The notes: generated from the letters alone by a model not told the origin. DNA of 64,000 bases from Ficedula albicollis (GCF_000247815.1 NC_021674.1:78017343-78081342), one strand, 5' to 3'; numbered from the stretch's first letter, positions 1-17,017 are shown. Made by a program: numbers and translations.

Positions 1-74
1 ATTATCATACTTTTAGATTATAATTAATATTTTGTTATTAAATTTTAAATAACATTAAATTTACTCATGCATGG

Positions 75-300
75 TCATGCTTTAGGTTTGCCATTCCCCA
101 ATTTAGTGTTCCCACTGAAAAACTCCAAACCATGTGCTGCTTGCTCACTTCTCCTCCCCCTGCCCTTCCCTCTCCCTGTGGCAGGCTGGAGACAAGAATT
201 GGGGACAAAAAAAATAAAGGTTGCAGGCTGAGATAAGAACTAGTTACTGAAAATAGCAATGAGATAAGAAAAGGAGCAGTAACAGCCACCATACTAATGG
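75..300 (-). mobile_element. ERVL-type LTR remnant (3' part)
   Basis: Read on the minus strand, this stretch resembles the 3' half of the LTR at 26441-26872. Both contain the polyadenylation-side module with 'gagataag' and a short spacer before 'ttactg'. They also share the C-rich tract and a terminal region with the same order of motifs (on the plus strand 'ccccaatttagtgtt' here, against 'cctcaatttggtgtc' in the reverse complement of the other copy). The 5' half of the LTR is not recognisable, so the right boundary is approximate. No flanking internal retroviral sequence is visible. It is best read as an old solo LTR or LTR fragment. The family assignment rests on remembered bird ERVL LTR features, not on a search. 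Confidence 0.55.
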
Positions 301-482
301 CAGAGGCTACAAGAAACAAATGATTTGTGAGTTCATACCCAACATTATCTAACCTCTGCTGGGGCCAGTTGCATTGTTTTAGTTAGGCATATACCATATA
401 CTTTGAAGAAGATGTTATACAAGCAGGTTTTTCCCTTTGTTTATGTTTCCCCATATTTCCAATTTAATGTTTTAAGCTTATC

Positions 483-522
483 CCCACAAATTTGAAAACA
501 TTCCCACAAATTTGAAAACATT
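483..522. repeat. 20-bp tandem duplication, two copies
   Basis: The unit starting 'cccacaaatttgaaaacat' is present twice head-to-tail (483-502 and 503-522). A degenerate third start follows. Confidence 0.85.
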
Positions 523-3500
523 TCCACATTTTGGAAAATTCAGCAGGAAATTGCTTAGTATATTAGCAGTAACAATGTTCTGGCCTTAGAGAAATTAAGT
601 TTCAGATATTTTTGTTATGAGGAAAAAATCTTTTATGTCCATGCCTATGCAAAATGCTTTCCATCAAGGGCAGCTGGGGTAAAAATAGGTATGAATCTGA
701 CTCGAGAAAGTGAAAACTGTATATAAATCCTAGGTCCAGACACTCATAAATGGGAAGTATTTCATCATTAATTCTTACATGGGAGCCAAACAAGTGCTCT
801 CATAATTCTTCCTCAAGCATGGTTACAAATGCAAACCATCTGGAACTTGTTTTGCCTAGAAGTAAATTACTTTCTCACATAGTGAACTGTCAAAAAGATA
901 GACTGATTTGTAGGGTATTTTAAATATTAGCTCAGGAGTTGAGGCGTTGGGTCAAATCTTTTCTCTGACATGGATTGCCTTTGTGATCTTTGGCATTTGA
1001 CATAAATCGAGGTATCAGGAAAGGACTTAACATGCCTAAGTTGTGATCTAAAGGCCACTTCATTCTGGAAGGACTTGTACACTGCAGATGTCATTATTTT
1101 CGCTTTTAGAGTTCCTAGAAATGACATATATGCATATTGGCAGAGGTGAATACACTCCACCTATCTCAGCTTATGGCTTAGACTTAATATTCATGGCTAC
1201 AAGTTGTCCTATATAGTTTGGCAAGTATTCAAAGGCTAGAAGTCTGTCTGCCTAAGCCCTCTGTCTGGCCAATGTACTCTAGAGCATTCCTAACACCTTC
1301 TACAGGACCAAAAAAACTTCATATAAACTAATGTGATTCATTAGTTTCTTTAAAAATGTAGGAAATAAGACAATAGCGGAATATTCCCATGCTCCTTGTC
1401 TTCACTTTAAGTGTGCTGGTGTTCAGTCTTCTTATCTAGTTGTGTTGGTGCATTGGGAATCATCTGCAGGAAGCTGAATCACCTCTGGGAGATGTCCTGC
1501 TCTTTCCTTTGCCTAGAGTCTACAGTCACTAGTGGAAGTGTACCAAACCATTACAAGTTACATAAACATTGGTATGAAGCATTCAACCATACTGATTCCC
1601 CTAGCAAAATACCAGCATTTCAAATTTCACCCTGCAGCTCTTGGCCTCTCCAGGTGTGGCTCAGCATCTCCACGGGTGGCAGCAATTCATTCCAGCTGCC
1701 AGGCCCATCACTGGCAGCCCACTGGAAATCTGCTCTGGAAATCTGCTTGATACCAAAAGTGTGCATGTTTAGCACAGGATCTGTCATGTGCCCTAAGTAC
1801 AGGATCATAGAGGAGATGAAAAGCAGGTATTCCTGTATGTAACCTTATTTACACATAAAGCATCCTTGCTGGTGCTATGATTAGGTTAATTTGACAGGAG
1901 TGCATCACAATTTTTAGGAACTTATTGTGATTGCTTTCATACATATTTTATTTGATTCATGTTTTTGATTTGTTTAACAAATAAGCTGTTCAGGCAAATT
2001 AAAGAAACACCAGGGGGAGTTTTGTTGTGCGTTTTTTGCAACCCAAGGGCAAGTCTCAATTGCCAAAGTAGGTAACACTCTTTTTTCCTTAAAACATCCA
2101 AATATGCTTATTCAGACTTTTAAAAATTGCTTTAATAACACACCTTTCTTTAATTTTTCATGCTATTTTATTTTATCCTAAGTTTTGGCAGTCACACATA
2201 ATAGTTATGTGGATTTTTGCTTTTTATAAAATATTTAATAGAATTCTTTAGTTACACACTTTAAATATTCTGCAAGTGGCAGATGGTAAAATGAGAAAAC
2301 ATTTGTTTAAAAGTCAAAATAGTCAACAAAAGAACAGATCACCTTTCTCCTTTGGAAGACAGTAATTTGGCACACCTATCTGCTTTATATCAAGAAGAAA
2401 CAGAAAACAGCACTGTAAAACAGCTTTGTAAGCAAACAAAAACCCTACCAAAACAAAGACTGATGTTAAGGATCAAAGAAATGCAGGAAAGTGTCATCAG
2501 CATCATAAGATGCTATAAATCAGACTATTTCTGTCTCCTCTTTTTCATAAAATATCTGACTTAAACTGTATGAGAATCTGCAAACTCTTTTTATTTTCTT
2601 ATTGAGCCTATAGCTTTCTGTAGGCATCCTTAAGCCTTCAAATTTTAATAAGTGCACAGTAAACAGGAAAATGCTGGTTGCTGGTCTCTAACTTCAGTTT
2701 CTGCTTAAGGATATAAACTATTTCATAGGACACCATGGGTAGTTTCTGTGGTTTTTAACACTTAGACCTGCAACATTATGCAGAATCCTTCATTTTATAT
2801 TTTTTAAGAGATGAAAGAAATGTTCAAATAGTAGGATCATTTTATATTGATTCTAGGTCTGCAAATAAAAATCCTATTTTTTTTTAATTTTAATATAAGG
2901 ATTTAAAGATCCTTTTCAGAAGTGAGACTGTTGTAATGCACTCGTTCAGAAATGTTAAATTAATGTTACTAACTTGGAAGTTGCATTGCTAATATTCCCT
3001 AGACATGTTTGCTCCTCAATGTAGCACACTAACCTTTCAGTGCCTGATGATACAGGTGGGAGTTTTCTGGTCAACCTTCTCTAGCTTAAGTTCACTTTTC
3101 ATTGATTGAAGTAATGAATTCCCTGGAATCCCTCTTTCCTTGCAAAAAAAAGACTGTCAGGAGAATGAAATTAAATTAAATTATTTTTCTCCTGTTTTTG
3201 TGACAGAATTTGGTGATGAAATATTTTTCTCAATTTTTTGGTTTAAAGTTTTTCAGTGGCAGAAATTACATGTTAAAAGGAATAAATGCCATAACACAAG
3301 TTTAAACTACTGAATTTTGAAATGTTCTTAGGCAGAGCAAAAGGTGTAAATGCAGCCTTGTATTATGTCATTTGAGGTTAATGACAATATAAATTGTGTC
3401 CCTATTTTTTGGAGAAAGCTTTTGTGAAGAGATGAATTGCCACAAGTTTGGAATCCATGCTCTGTGACAGCTGCTGACTGGTAATGAGTTCTAATGAGCT

Positions 3501-3837
3501 GTCTCTTTTCTAGGAAAAAAACACAACATTTAAGACAACAACCTCTTTGCAAATTGCAAGAGCATGGGAGCAGAGGCAACTTCTCTATCCTGAGCTGATA
3601 AGCACATGCTGACATCAATAGCATTTCAATTCAAAAGCCAACCTACATTTCTCAATTCAAATGTGAAAACAGAATATGAGATTAGTGTTTGCATAGACAA
3701 TCAAGATTTGCGTTTACTTTCTTGTGGGTTTTGTGATACAGTAATGCTTTTGTTATTTCAAAACTATTAATACCTAAGTAAATGACATGTCCTAGAAAAT
3801 ACAGACCAGATTTTGTTAATCTAATATAAATCTATAA

Positions 3838-3859
3838 ATTTAAATCTATAGATTTAAAT
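3838..3859. repeat. 22-bp perfect AT-rich palindrome
   Basis: The sequence is self-complementary about the centre between 3848 and 3849 for 11 bases on each side, with core 'aaatctatagattt'. Short AT palindromes arise easily by chance in AT-rich DNA, so no function is inferred. Confidence 0.8.
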
Positions 3860-5398
3860 ATATTGTAAATATTTTTATATTCTGAAAGAGGTTAGATATC
3901 TGTATTGATGTCAGAAAGTATTTCATATGCAAAGACAAATGTGGCTACTCAGTGTTAGCTCTGAGGCTGTGTATCAGTTCCAGTGTTATTTCAGAAGACA
4001 GCACTGTCAGAAGATAAGGCCAGAGGGCCAGAGTAATCTTATTGACTTCAGTGTTAATGACGAGTTACCCCATACTGAGTCAGAGGCTTAAAGTGACCCT
4101 CCAAAAATGACGCAAAGATTTCAAAACCAGAGTTTAACTTTTTGCTTTTCCAGCCTATTTTCTTTATGTACAAAATAATATGTTTCTTTTTATGGTGCTT
4201 TTCCAAATTTTTATTGCAAGTGAACAGAGTTTCTGTTATTTAACCCCTCATTCAACAAAATATATTCCATCTACAGATATATATATGTTGCATATTTTCT
4301 TTTAAATTCTGTGTTGTCACAGTTGATGATGTACATATCTTATGCTAGAGCTACAAGGGCTTGGTAAGTTATTCCACTGCCATAAATAACTTAGTTTGCA
4401 AAACATGCTCTACATTGTTTACCTACATTTCAGTCTCTCTGATGACTGAGTAAATATGTAACCTGAAAAAGAAAATGTATACTATGCAAAGTAGCTGGCA
4501 CACAGGAGAAGTTCCAAATAAAAATATTTCAATTTATTTATATTTTAGTATCTCTGTATATATATATGCACATGTATATATAAAATATATTTCTAACAAT
4601 TAGGTAGGAATACAGCAATTGTAATTGATATCTATTCACATAATGAGTATGGATACTGTCAACTCTGTTAGTTATCTTGAGAGAAATCTATATTAGAAGG
4701 TCTAAAGGTGTGAATCCTCATATTTGCCTTACTACTTTCAATTACTGGTAAAATATGCTGACATGGTAGGTATAAGAAATTTAATGGATACAGGATTTTA
4801 TTAAACTGATCCTTTGAACATACAGTGGCAAAGAACATTTCCCACTAAGTTATAGTCTTTGACTAATATCCTGAAGAAACTTTTGGCTATAAATGAACTA
4901 GAAAGAGAGACCCATCTGTGAGACAGAAATATACAGAGAAGTATGAGGAGATTACTCAAACTTTTTTGTACAAAAGAAACAGAATGCAAAGTAGATTTTC
5001 CAGTAAACACAAAAGAAAAAAACAATTAAAACCAAACATAATGCTCTGTGCTTCCACAGAAAAACCTGAAGGCACTCTGACACAGACTGGCCTCAAATCT
5101 CTATTGTGTCCCTCATGTATAGTCAGCTTCACTAATTCAAACTAGCTAAGAAAAGCTTCAGTTTTTATTTTTAGGGATTTTCATATATTCCCACTTTTCA
5201 CATAAACGAGCTACTATAAAAAATAATACAGGAGGGAATCATCCATGCCTACTTAAGTGCAAGGAGGACACAATTTTTATTAAACACCAATCCTGTCTCT
5301 TACTTCTAAAAGACATAGTTATAAAACACTGTCATTTGTGGATGCTCCCAAAGAACAGCTCTAGGTCTAAAACAAATCTTTTCCAAATTTTACATATA

Positions 5399-5510
5399 AT
5401 GGTTTGGGTAGGAAGGGGTTTTGAGCACCCTCTAATTCTAACCCCTCTGCCATGGGCAGGAGCTCCTTTCACTAGACCTGGTTGCTCAGAGCTCCATCCC
5501 AGCTGTACCT
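5399..5510 (-). mobile_element. CR1 LINE 3'-end fragment
   Basis: The plus strand reads as the reverse complement of a CR1 3' untranslated tail. Landmarks are 'taacccctctgccatgggca', then 'cactagacctggttgctcag', then 'gctccatcccagctg', in the usual order for an antisense CR1. The element is truncated to about 110 bp, and its terminal octamer repeats are degraded. No coding part remains. Confidence 0.8.
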
Positions 5511-9258
<3,748 letters not shown>

Positions 9259-10172
9259 GTTTTAGACCAAAGCTATCAAAATTTCAGTCTTTAAAACAAC
9301 ATTTGAAATGCATTTGACAGAGTGGACCAAGAGCTTTCAACAGGAATACAAAGGGATGTGGTTGTAGAGTATTTCATTACTTGGGAAGGACTGGCTTTGG
9401 AAGGCAATCAGTTTCTCTGAACATGTGGGCTGTGAAAAGCTGGAGAACTGAGGAATGATAGTTTTTATTTTACATTTGTGTTGCCTATATCAGCCCAGGG
9501 TTGTTGTCATAGGATGCTGTTCTACAAATGATTAATAAATAAATAAGTATGCCAGCAGTGTAATCTTTCCTGTGATCCTAAATTCAGTAGAAAAATGAGA
9601 TTGTGCACTTTTGTCTAAAGAATCACTGCATTTTGTTTATGAGCTGTGAGATAATCACCATGATATTCATGATAATATCCAGTGTAAGATCTACCTTTGG
9701 CTTAGTACCAGTAATGTTTTAGACCAAAGCCATCAAAATTTCAGTCTTTAAAACAACATTTGAAATGCATTTGACAGAGTGGACCAAGAGCTTTCAACAG
9801 GAATACAAAGGGATGTGGTTGTAGAGTATTTCATTACTTGGGAAGGACTGGCTTTGGAAGGCAATCAGTTTCTCTGAACATGTGGGCTGTGAAAAGCTGG
9901 AGAACTGAGGAATGATAGTTTTTATTTTACATTTGTGTTGCCTATATCAGCCCAGGGTTGTTGTCATAGGATGCTGTTCTACAAATGATTAATAAATAAA
10001 TAAGTATGCCAGCAGTGTAATCTTTCCTGTGATCCTAAATTCAGTAGAAAAATGAGATTGTGCACTTTTGTCTAAAGAATCACTGCATTTTGTTTATGAG
10101 CTGTGAGATAATCACCATGATATTCATGATAATATCCAGTGTAAGATCTACCTTTGGCTTAGTACCAGTAAT
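9259..10172. repeat. 457-bp tandem duplication, two copies
   Basis: Copy 1 (9259-9715) and copy 2 (9716-10172) are almost identical; the one clear difference is 'agctatc' against 'agccatc' near the start. Both run from 'gttttagacca' to 'cttagtaccagtaat'. No open frame of note is carried, and no transposon ends are visible. Confidence 0.95.
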
Positions 10173-13100
10173 GGTTTGGAAATGGAATAATTACTGAAAT
10201 ACAGCACACAGCACAAAAGCAGTGGCAGAGATGAAACTGCAATCTGCACCTTAGTGATGAGGTCAGGCTATCGTCTCCTCTGAAGCACACAACAGAATTA
10301 AAATCCTTGTCTGTCAGTCATATTTTTTTCCCTGTGCTAGGTCACCTGGCTTTCTTTGTCTGCCCTCTCCCTACCCACACATGCCTTTAACACAGGGTCA
10401 CTTAGAATTCAAGGGAGAGCCCTAGGTGTGCCCTCTCCCTACTCACACATGCCTTTAACACAAGGTCACTTAGAATTCAAGGGAGAGCCCTAGGTAAATT
10501 AGCTTAGACCAGCCATCTAAATTTTTAATCCATTAAAATCAAGTAATTTTTTTTATTGTCCTGCATGTTTTTGAAATTCAAGAAGAAATGAAGTCCCATT
10601 CCTAGATAAAACTGCTAAGTACTCCTAGAATTTAAATAATGATAGTAGGAAAAATGCACTATAAAAATAACCAAAGCCTTTTTATTCTTCTCCAAGATTA
10701 TTACAATAGTATTTACTGCAATTTCTATTTTTCATCATAAACAGCAAATTATTTACCATTATTAAAGGATTTAATTATAAATACCTTAATTTATATATAT
10801 CCCTTCTTCTTTGCAAGACTCAAATAATAAATCTATTAAATTTTATCATTCTAGAAAGTCTATTTTTGTAGTTGTCAAATGAACTTAAGATTTTTAATTT
10901 CTATTCAACATTGAAAGTTTCAATCTACTAGGTGGTAGAAGCACAGACCCAGCTGTACTGTGAGCTTGGGCTATATAGGAATTATCTTCTATGCCTAAAA
11001 CCACTCATGAGATTTTGGGAAACATCATAACACTGAAATCAAAATTTTATTAATGTGCTTTATTTTCAGGAACCTGAAATCAAAACAAAGAAATGAGAAT
11101 AGAATGTCCACTACCTGAAGATATTTTATGGTCAGAAGTAAAAACATCTAAACTCTCCTGTTTGATCTTTATCTTGCATAGTTTTTTTTTATTTACCCAA
11201 ATTTCTATCAGTAGTAGAAATATGTCAACCAGTAATACAAATATTTAAGTATATGTGGAGTAGGAACTGATTGCCTGTAGGACATGGATAGTAAAAACAT
11301 CCTCTTAAACATTTAGGTAGAGTCAGTTTAAAGTAATGTGTCATGTTTTAGTTTGTTTTGGGGTATCTTTTTTTGTTCTTTTACTTTTTTCTTTCCTAAA
11401 ATAAAAGATAAGCTTTATAAATTCAAAGTACACTGGAAAGCTATTATTATTAACAGCCGTGGTTAAAATAAAAATAACATAAAAAGATGGCTTATACAAT
11501 GTGTTTTCTATAATCCCATGCTGATCGGCATTAAAAAAGAATTAAAGAGGGCTAACACAGTCATTCAAATCCTAGATTATCACTTTCATATTTTTATGTA
11601 ACATATATATTTCAAGCCTAAAATACATGGTCATTCTGTTTTAAAATGTTGATAAAACACTAGCATTCTTCCAGTTTTCTGGAACTTCTCTCACATCCAG
11701 GACTTATTGAAAATCAACATTATTGCTGCATAAAAGCACTTGCTCAGCTCTTTTAATAGCTTTAGATTAAAGTTATTAATCCTACTTCTTTGAAATATCT
11801 CACTTTATAAGATTCTATTAAATATTTTCCTGAGTTACTTGTTGTTGAAATTTAAAATATTTCTTGTTATTGCACTGCAAGACTGAAAAGAAATACTTTT
11901 AAAATATTTTTGCATTATTGTTGAAAACACCTTGACATTTTCACTTCAAAAGAAATATTTTAGGACCTCTTCCCCCTAGTATATTGATGTTTAAATTTCT
12001 TCTAATCCAGTATATCCCAGGTTCTGCCTTTTTTTCTTTGGTGCTTCTCAACAGTTTCCTACAAGTTTTAGTGGTTTCATTACTTACAACTTTGCCTCCT
12101 GTCTGAATATGTTTCTGAATTAGAATGCCCTTTTTATATATATATTTTAGCTGATTTCAGTGTTGTAGCTGTACTGATTTCAAGGATTTTCTCCTGTTAA
12201 AGTTTTAAATTTTGTTCTTCTCACTTTCTTGCTTTCTATTTTCACCTTCCATTGATCCTGCAAGCAAACATTTTCTCTCTTCCTAATTCTAGTAAATTGC
12301 ACTGAAAAAAAAGCAACTGCAAGGCAATAAAAGCAAACACCTATTCCTTACCAAGGCATAATTTGGTGTTGGCAACAGTGCAAGATTCCAGAGAATAAGA
12401 CTTGTCCGGAGCAGTTAAGGAACCCAGCCTCTTTCAGGGGAGTGCCTTAGGTATGTTTGCTGTAATCAACTCACTCTGCCACAGCAGTTAACTAAAAATT
12501 CTCCATAAATTTTACTTCAATGGAATATCTTCTGAGAGCCAAAAGAGATAAGCAAAAATAATTATCTAAGCCTGTGTTCTACAGAAAGCTGTTTCCCCTT
12601 ATTTCCTTTTTCTTTGCTTTGGACCTGATGATGCTCCTATCATTCATGGCAGTGAGAATTTACAGGCTGGAGTTTCCTGGGAACCCACAGCGCTGCTATT
12701 CATCTCTTGCTGGTGATGTGCACAGTTCTTTCCTTTGCAACTACTCTATCACATTCTTACATGATGAGCTACACTGCACCTGTAAAACAGAGCAGGGCAC
12801 TTGTCACACTCCAACCTAGGCAGGAGGGCTCTGGAGATGTCCTTCCCCTGAAGGAACGAGTGACTGGGCAGGAAAACGAAGAATTGGAGTTCGCTGCCTA
12901 CGCATTCTGGGGCTGAAAACAAAGAAACCTATGCAATCTCTAAAGAGGAGATGTAGAACAAAGGTTTTATGTAGATAAATGTCATCTCTTTATCCTGCAG
13001 TCAGATTTCTTTTTACTTACTGTTAATTTAAAAGAATTTTTAAGAAGTGTTTCTGGCTATGTCACAAGGTCCAAATTTCCAAATTGTAAAAGCTCTAATT

Positions 13101-13487
13101 ATTAAGCAGCATTTTTGTACCTATTTTAAGTTAACCTTTATTGATGTGTGTTTATTAAGGATCTCACCCACTATATAATCAAATGCAAAACATTATAGAA
13201 CACAGATATGAGAGGCAAATAAGCCAAAAGAAAACTTTTTCCTCTGTGTTTTTTTTTCTTTACAGCTGAAAAAGCCTAACAGCTGTGCCTAGAATAAATG
13301 TCATTAATCCAGATTACAGTGAAGAAAAATAAAAGCCTAGTAGCACATGTATCTCTTTGCTTTCTTTCCATGTGCATCCCAGAATGATAGAAATGTTTTT
13401 GGTCAAAATCCTGCCAGCTGTGGAGGAGATATTGCTGCAAAAAGCCAACATACCTCCACTGCTGGCTCTTCTGTGGTTTGTAACCAC
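10173..13487. other. No gene recognised
   Basis: AT-rich DNA with frames under 85 codons. It contains the 68-bp duplication at 10361-10496. A good splice-acceptor-like pyrimidine tract ending in 'ctttacag' lies near 13246-13265, but nothing supports an exon there. Confidence 0.65.
10361..10496. repeat. 68-bp tandem duplication, two copies
   Basis: Units beginning 'tgccctctccctac' at 10361 and 10429 are repeated head-to-tail with about two substitutions ('cacaggg' against 'cacaagg', 'cccacac' against 'ctcacac'). Confidence 0.92.
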
Positions 13488-14112
13488 ACTGGCAACATTA
13501 GGAAAGATCTGTTAAAAGATCAACAAAAGTAGAAAGATAGTTGCCAGTGGTGGGTCTCAATGAACCATTTCCTTGCTTTCAATATCTTTTAAAAAAAATG
13601 CAATGATGGATCAACATGAGGCCATAGTCCTCTTGAATACATGACTTCCAACTTCCCAGAAGGATCTCAGCATTTTTCAGTATTCTGGGTTTTTTTGTTT
13701 TTGTTTTTTTTTTTTTTTTTTCCTGCTAAGGATCATAAGCAACACAGAAATTAAGATGTCTGAAGGGAAACTTAATCTGAAATGGGTGGCTGATACCTGG
13801 TTTACTGGCAACATTAGGAAAGATCTGTTAAAAGATCAACAAAAGTAGAAAGATAGTTGCCAGTGGTGGGTCTCAATGAACCATTTCCTTGCTTTCAATA
13901 CCTTTTAAAAAAAATTCAATGATGGATCAACATGAGGCCATAGTCCTCTTGAATACATGACTTCCAACTTCCCAGAAGGATCTCAGCATTTTTCAGTATT
14001 CTGGGTTTTTTTGTTTTGTTTTTTTTTTTCCTGCTAAGGATCATAAGCAACACAGAAATTAAGATGTCTGAAGGGAAACTTAATCTGAAATGGGTGGCTG
14101 ATACCTGGTTTT
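13488..14112. repeat. About 316-bp tandem duplication, two copies
   Basis: Copy 1 (13488-13803) begins 'actggcaacattagg' and copy 2 (13804-14112) repeats it. The copies differ mainly in an internal poly(T) run, which is longer in copy 1 (around 13701-13722), plus a few substitutions. Copy 2 is therefore about 309 bp. Confidence 0.95.
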
Positions 14113-15287
14113 GCTTCTGTCAAACAGGAACCCACCAGTGCCACTTTTATTCACGTTGGTGGCATCGGTGGTACCACTTATAGAACAAGGTCATATTGAA
14201 TGCACGTCAGGCAGAGAGACTCAAACCTTTTCAAAGTCTAGACTTCTTTTGTGGAAGGTATTTTTAAATGCTCTTCATTACTGTATGCACGTAACTTATT
14301 TAATGTAGGATGAAATGAATCTCAATGTATAGAACCCATTTGTTTAATTTCCATTAGATTCTTTTTTCACCCCTATTTCTTAATAAAAGTCAGATTTTGC
14401 CTGTCATAATCTTTCAAAGCACTTACTTGTACATTGCCATACTTACCACAGCTGTCCCTTGTGTGTATCAAATGCAATGTCTACTGCCTGCATTGTCTGT
14501 ATCTCAGATAAAATGTCATGCTGCTGCTGCTGTGCAGCCTGTCACCTGTGCTTAAGTACTTCCCTTTCATGGAGCTCACCTCTGACTGCATCTTGGCAGC
14601 TGCCAAATCACTCTTACAGGAACTGTGACAAGAACTGTAATATGGAACAAAATTTGTAAGGCATACCAAGGACAGAAACAAACAAAAAAAAAATTGTGCA
14701 TGAATCTACTGCTAATAGAGCACCAAAAAAAAAAAAAAATTCCTTTAAGTAAGCTGTAGTTAAATGACCATAACAAATAAAAGAGGTAGTGAAATAATAC
14801 TGAACGTTAATTTACGAGCACAGCTCCAAAATTTTCAACCTTGCTTAAGTCCTACATTGCCTTTAGCCTAGATCCTTCAAACTTTGCCTTTATCAGGTCA
14901 GGCCTGACTTGTCATGTGACAGAAGCAAGACATTAATTAGTAGCCTAGTAATTAGGAATACTGTTCCTGGAAAAAGCTGTATTTTTTTGCCTGTAACATG
15001 CCAATGTTTTGTTTTGCTCTGATCTTATCTTCATTGATATTAATTAATGAATCCTCTAAAAACTGGAAGAAAAGTTACAAACTTCCAAAATACTCAAACT
15101 TTTCCCCTTGAAAATTCCGGATTGGAGTTTTCTGGCTTAAGTTCTTGCTGCTCTAAAAGTAATGCAAACATATTTGGATTAAATACCTGCTGATCTTACT
15201 GGTCCTTTAACTTCATTAAAGAAATACTGAAAAAGATGTTCTTTACCTTCTAGATCATCAGTTCTTATGTTATATTATATATATACA
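14113..15287. other. No gene recognised
   Basis: No frame above 70 codons and no repeat recognised, apart from short A runs near 14680-14740. Confidence 0.7.
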
Positions 15288-16409
15288 TATATTATACATG
15301 TTGAAAGGCAGATGACTCTAATTTTTTGTACAGCAGCATCTAGTTCTCTTGTATTACACATCTAACTATTGAATCTAAGGTGGGACTGATCAGATTAAAT
15401 GATGCCTACAGTGTTTATATCTGAATTTTTCACCCCGGATTGCCTTTATCAGTGGAGAGATATTGGCCATTTCAATCCGTAATTAGTTTGGCCTGCTTTA
15501 GATAGCTGCCCTAAGGTGCTATAAATTGTTTCCATTTCCCTGCAACTGCTCTTATGTGAGAAGATACAGAGTCTTGATGGTGACATGCCCTAGGTGACTA
15601 TCCTCCTCTTTTCCTTCAATTTCAGCTAAGAGTTAGACCTGTAAAAAGAAGATTAAGCAACTTAATTGGGCAGAAGAAGTGATCTCTCTTTTGAGGATCT
15701 CAAAGGGTCTGACTTTATTCCATATAACCAATGTCCCCACTTAATTCAGGAACAGAAATTACAAAGTTTAGGTGCAAGGAAGATGTCATGGATAAGTAAA
15801 CAGAAGAATTTTACTTTTGGCTCCGTTCTGAATACAGACTGCTCAAAATATATTATACATGTTGAAAGGCAGATGACTCTAATTTTTTGTACAGCAGCAT
15901 CTAGTTCTCTTGTATTACACATCTAACTATTGAATCTAAGGTGGGACTGATCAGATTAAATGATGCCTACAGTGTTTATATCTGAATTTTTCACCCCGGA
16001 TTGCCTTTATCAGTGGAGAGATATTGGCCATTTCAATCCGTAATTAGTTTGGCCTGCTTTAGATAGCTGCCTTAAGGTGCTATAAATTGTTTCCATTTCC
16101 CTGCAACTGCTCTTATGTGAGAAGATACAGAGTCTTGATGGTGACATGCCCTAGGTGACTATCCTCCTCTTTTCCTTCAATTTCAGCTAAGAGATAGACC
16201 TGCAAATAGAAGATTAAGCAACTTAATTGGGCAGAAGAAGTGATCTCTCTTTTGAGGATCTCAAAGGGTCTGACTTTATTCCATATAACCAATGTCCCCA
16301 CTTAATTCAGGAACAGAAATTACAAAGTTTAGGTGCAAGGAAGATGTCATGGATAAGTAAACAGAAGAATTTTACTTTTGGCTCCGTTCTGAATACAGAC
16401 TGCTCAAAA
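15288..16409. repeat. 561-bp tandem duplication, two copies
   Basis: Copy 1 (15288-15848) and copy 2 (15849-16409) match from 'tattatacatgttgaaagg' to 'gaatacagactgctcaaaa', with a handful of substitutions (for example 'gagttagacctgtaaa' against 'gagatagacctgcaaa'). Copy 1 starts next to an AT-dinucleotide-rich stretch (15269-15299), a plausible breakage point. A short frame beginning MGRRSDLSFEDLKG appears once in each copy, but it is unrecognised and is not claimed as a gene. Confidence 0.95.
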
Positions 16410-17017
16410 GCAACAGCTGACTGAAATATGATCTCACAGGGCTTGCAAATGTGCCTTTGTCCCCACCCAACCAGTCCTGTGACACTGTATTGTCCCAATA
16501 CACCTACAAAAGGAACAGACAAAACCTACTTCAGATGGATTTGTACAGTGATAGGTTTTATGACGATAAAGTCACCTCCACACACTTGGAGAAGCCCAGA
16601 GGCACAAAAGCAAGCAGGAGGATCAGTTCCTCCAGGTTGGCCTCTCATAAGGCCTCTCAGGAAGGAGTCAGCCCCTTAGGCTGTGACTGAGATCCATCAG
16701 TTGACAGGAGATGGTCTCCAGGCCTCCTTACAGACTGGCAGTGGATACTGACCACAGAGGTGGGGGATTTAGTGCAGGGTGCAAGGGGGAGCATTTGGGT
16801 TGTACAAGGTTATTATGAGATAATTAGAGGACAAACCAAAGGAAAGAAAGGGAGGGTTTTGGGTAGTTTATGAAATAACAAGAATGGGAAAACAGAGAGA
16901 TAAAAAGTTTAAAAGGACCGGGTACCTCTCATCAGGCTGCTGATCAATATGTTTCGTTGACCATTCTCTATGTCTGATCACCTTCATCTGTCCTGTATTC
17001 ACATTAAGTTCTGTTTT

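Larger units (their letters stand above)
301..5398. other. No gene recognised; AT-rich single-copy DNA
   Basis: The longest open frames are 143 codons (1411-1842, +) and 98 codons (3328-3624, -). Neither resembles a known protein, and neither has obvious coding character. The stretch also holds a 20-bp two-copy repeat at 483-522, short TA-dinucleotide runs near 4271-4282 and 4556-4590, and an AT-rich palindrome at 3838-3859. Otherwise nothing is seen. Confidence 0.7.

Noticed and set aside
13246..13300. Strong splice-acceptor-like tract followed by an AATAAA-like signal, considered as a terminal exon
   Set aside because: No upstream exon, no meaningful reading frame and no conservation data; T-rich tracts before AG are common here.
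15666..16424. Duplicated short frame beginning MGRRSDLSFEDLKG considered as a duplicated small gene
   Set aside because: It is repeated only because the whole 561-bp block is duplicated, and it has no recognisable family or start context.
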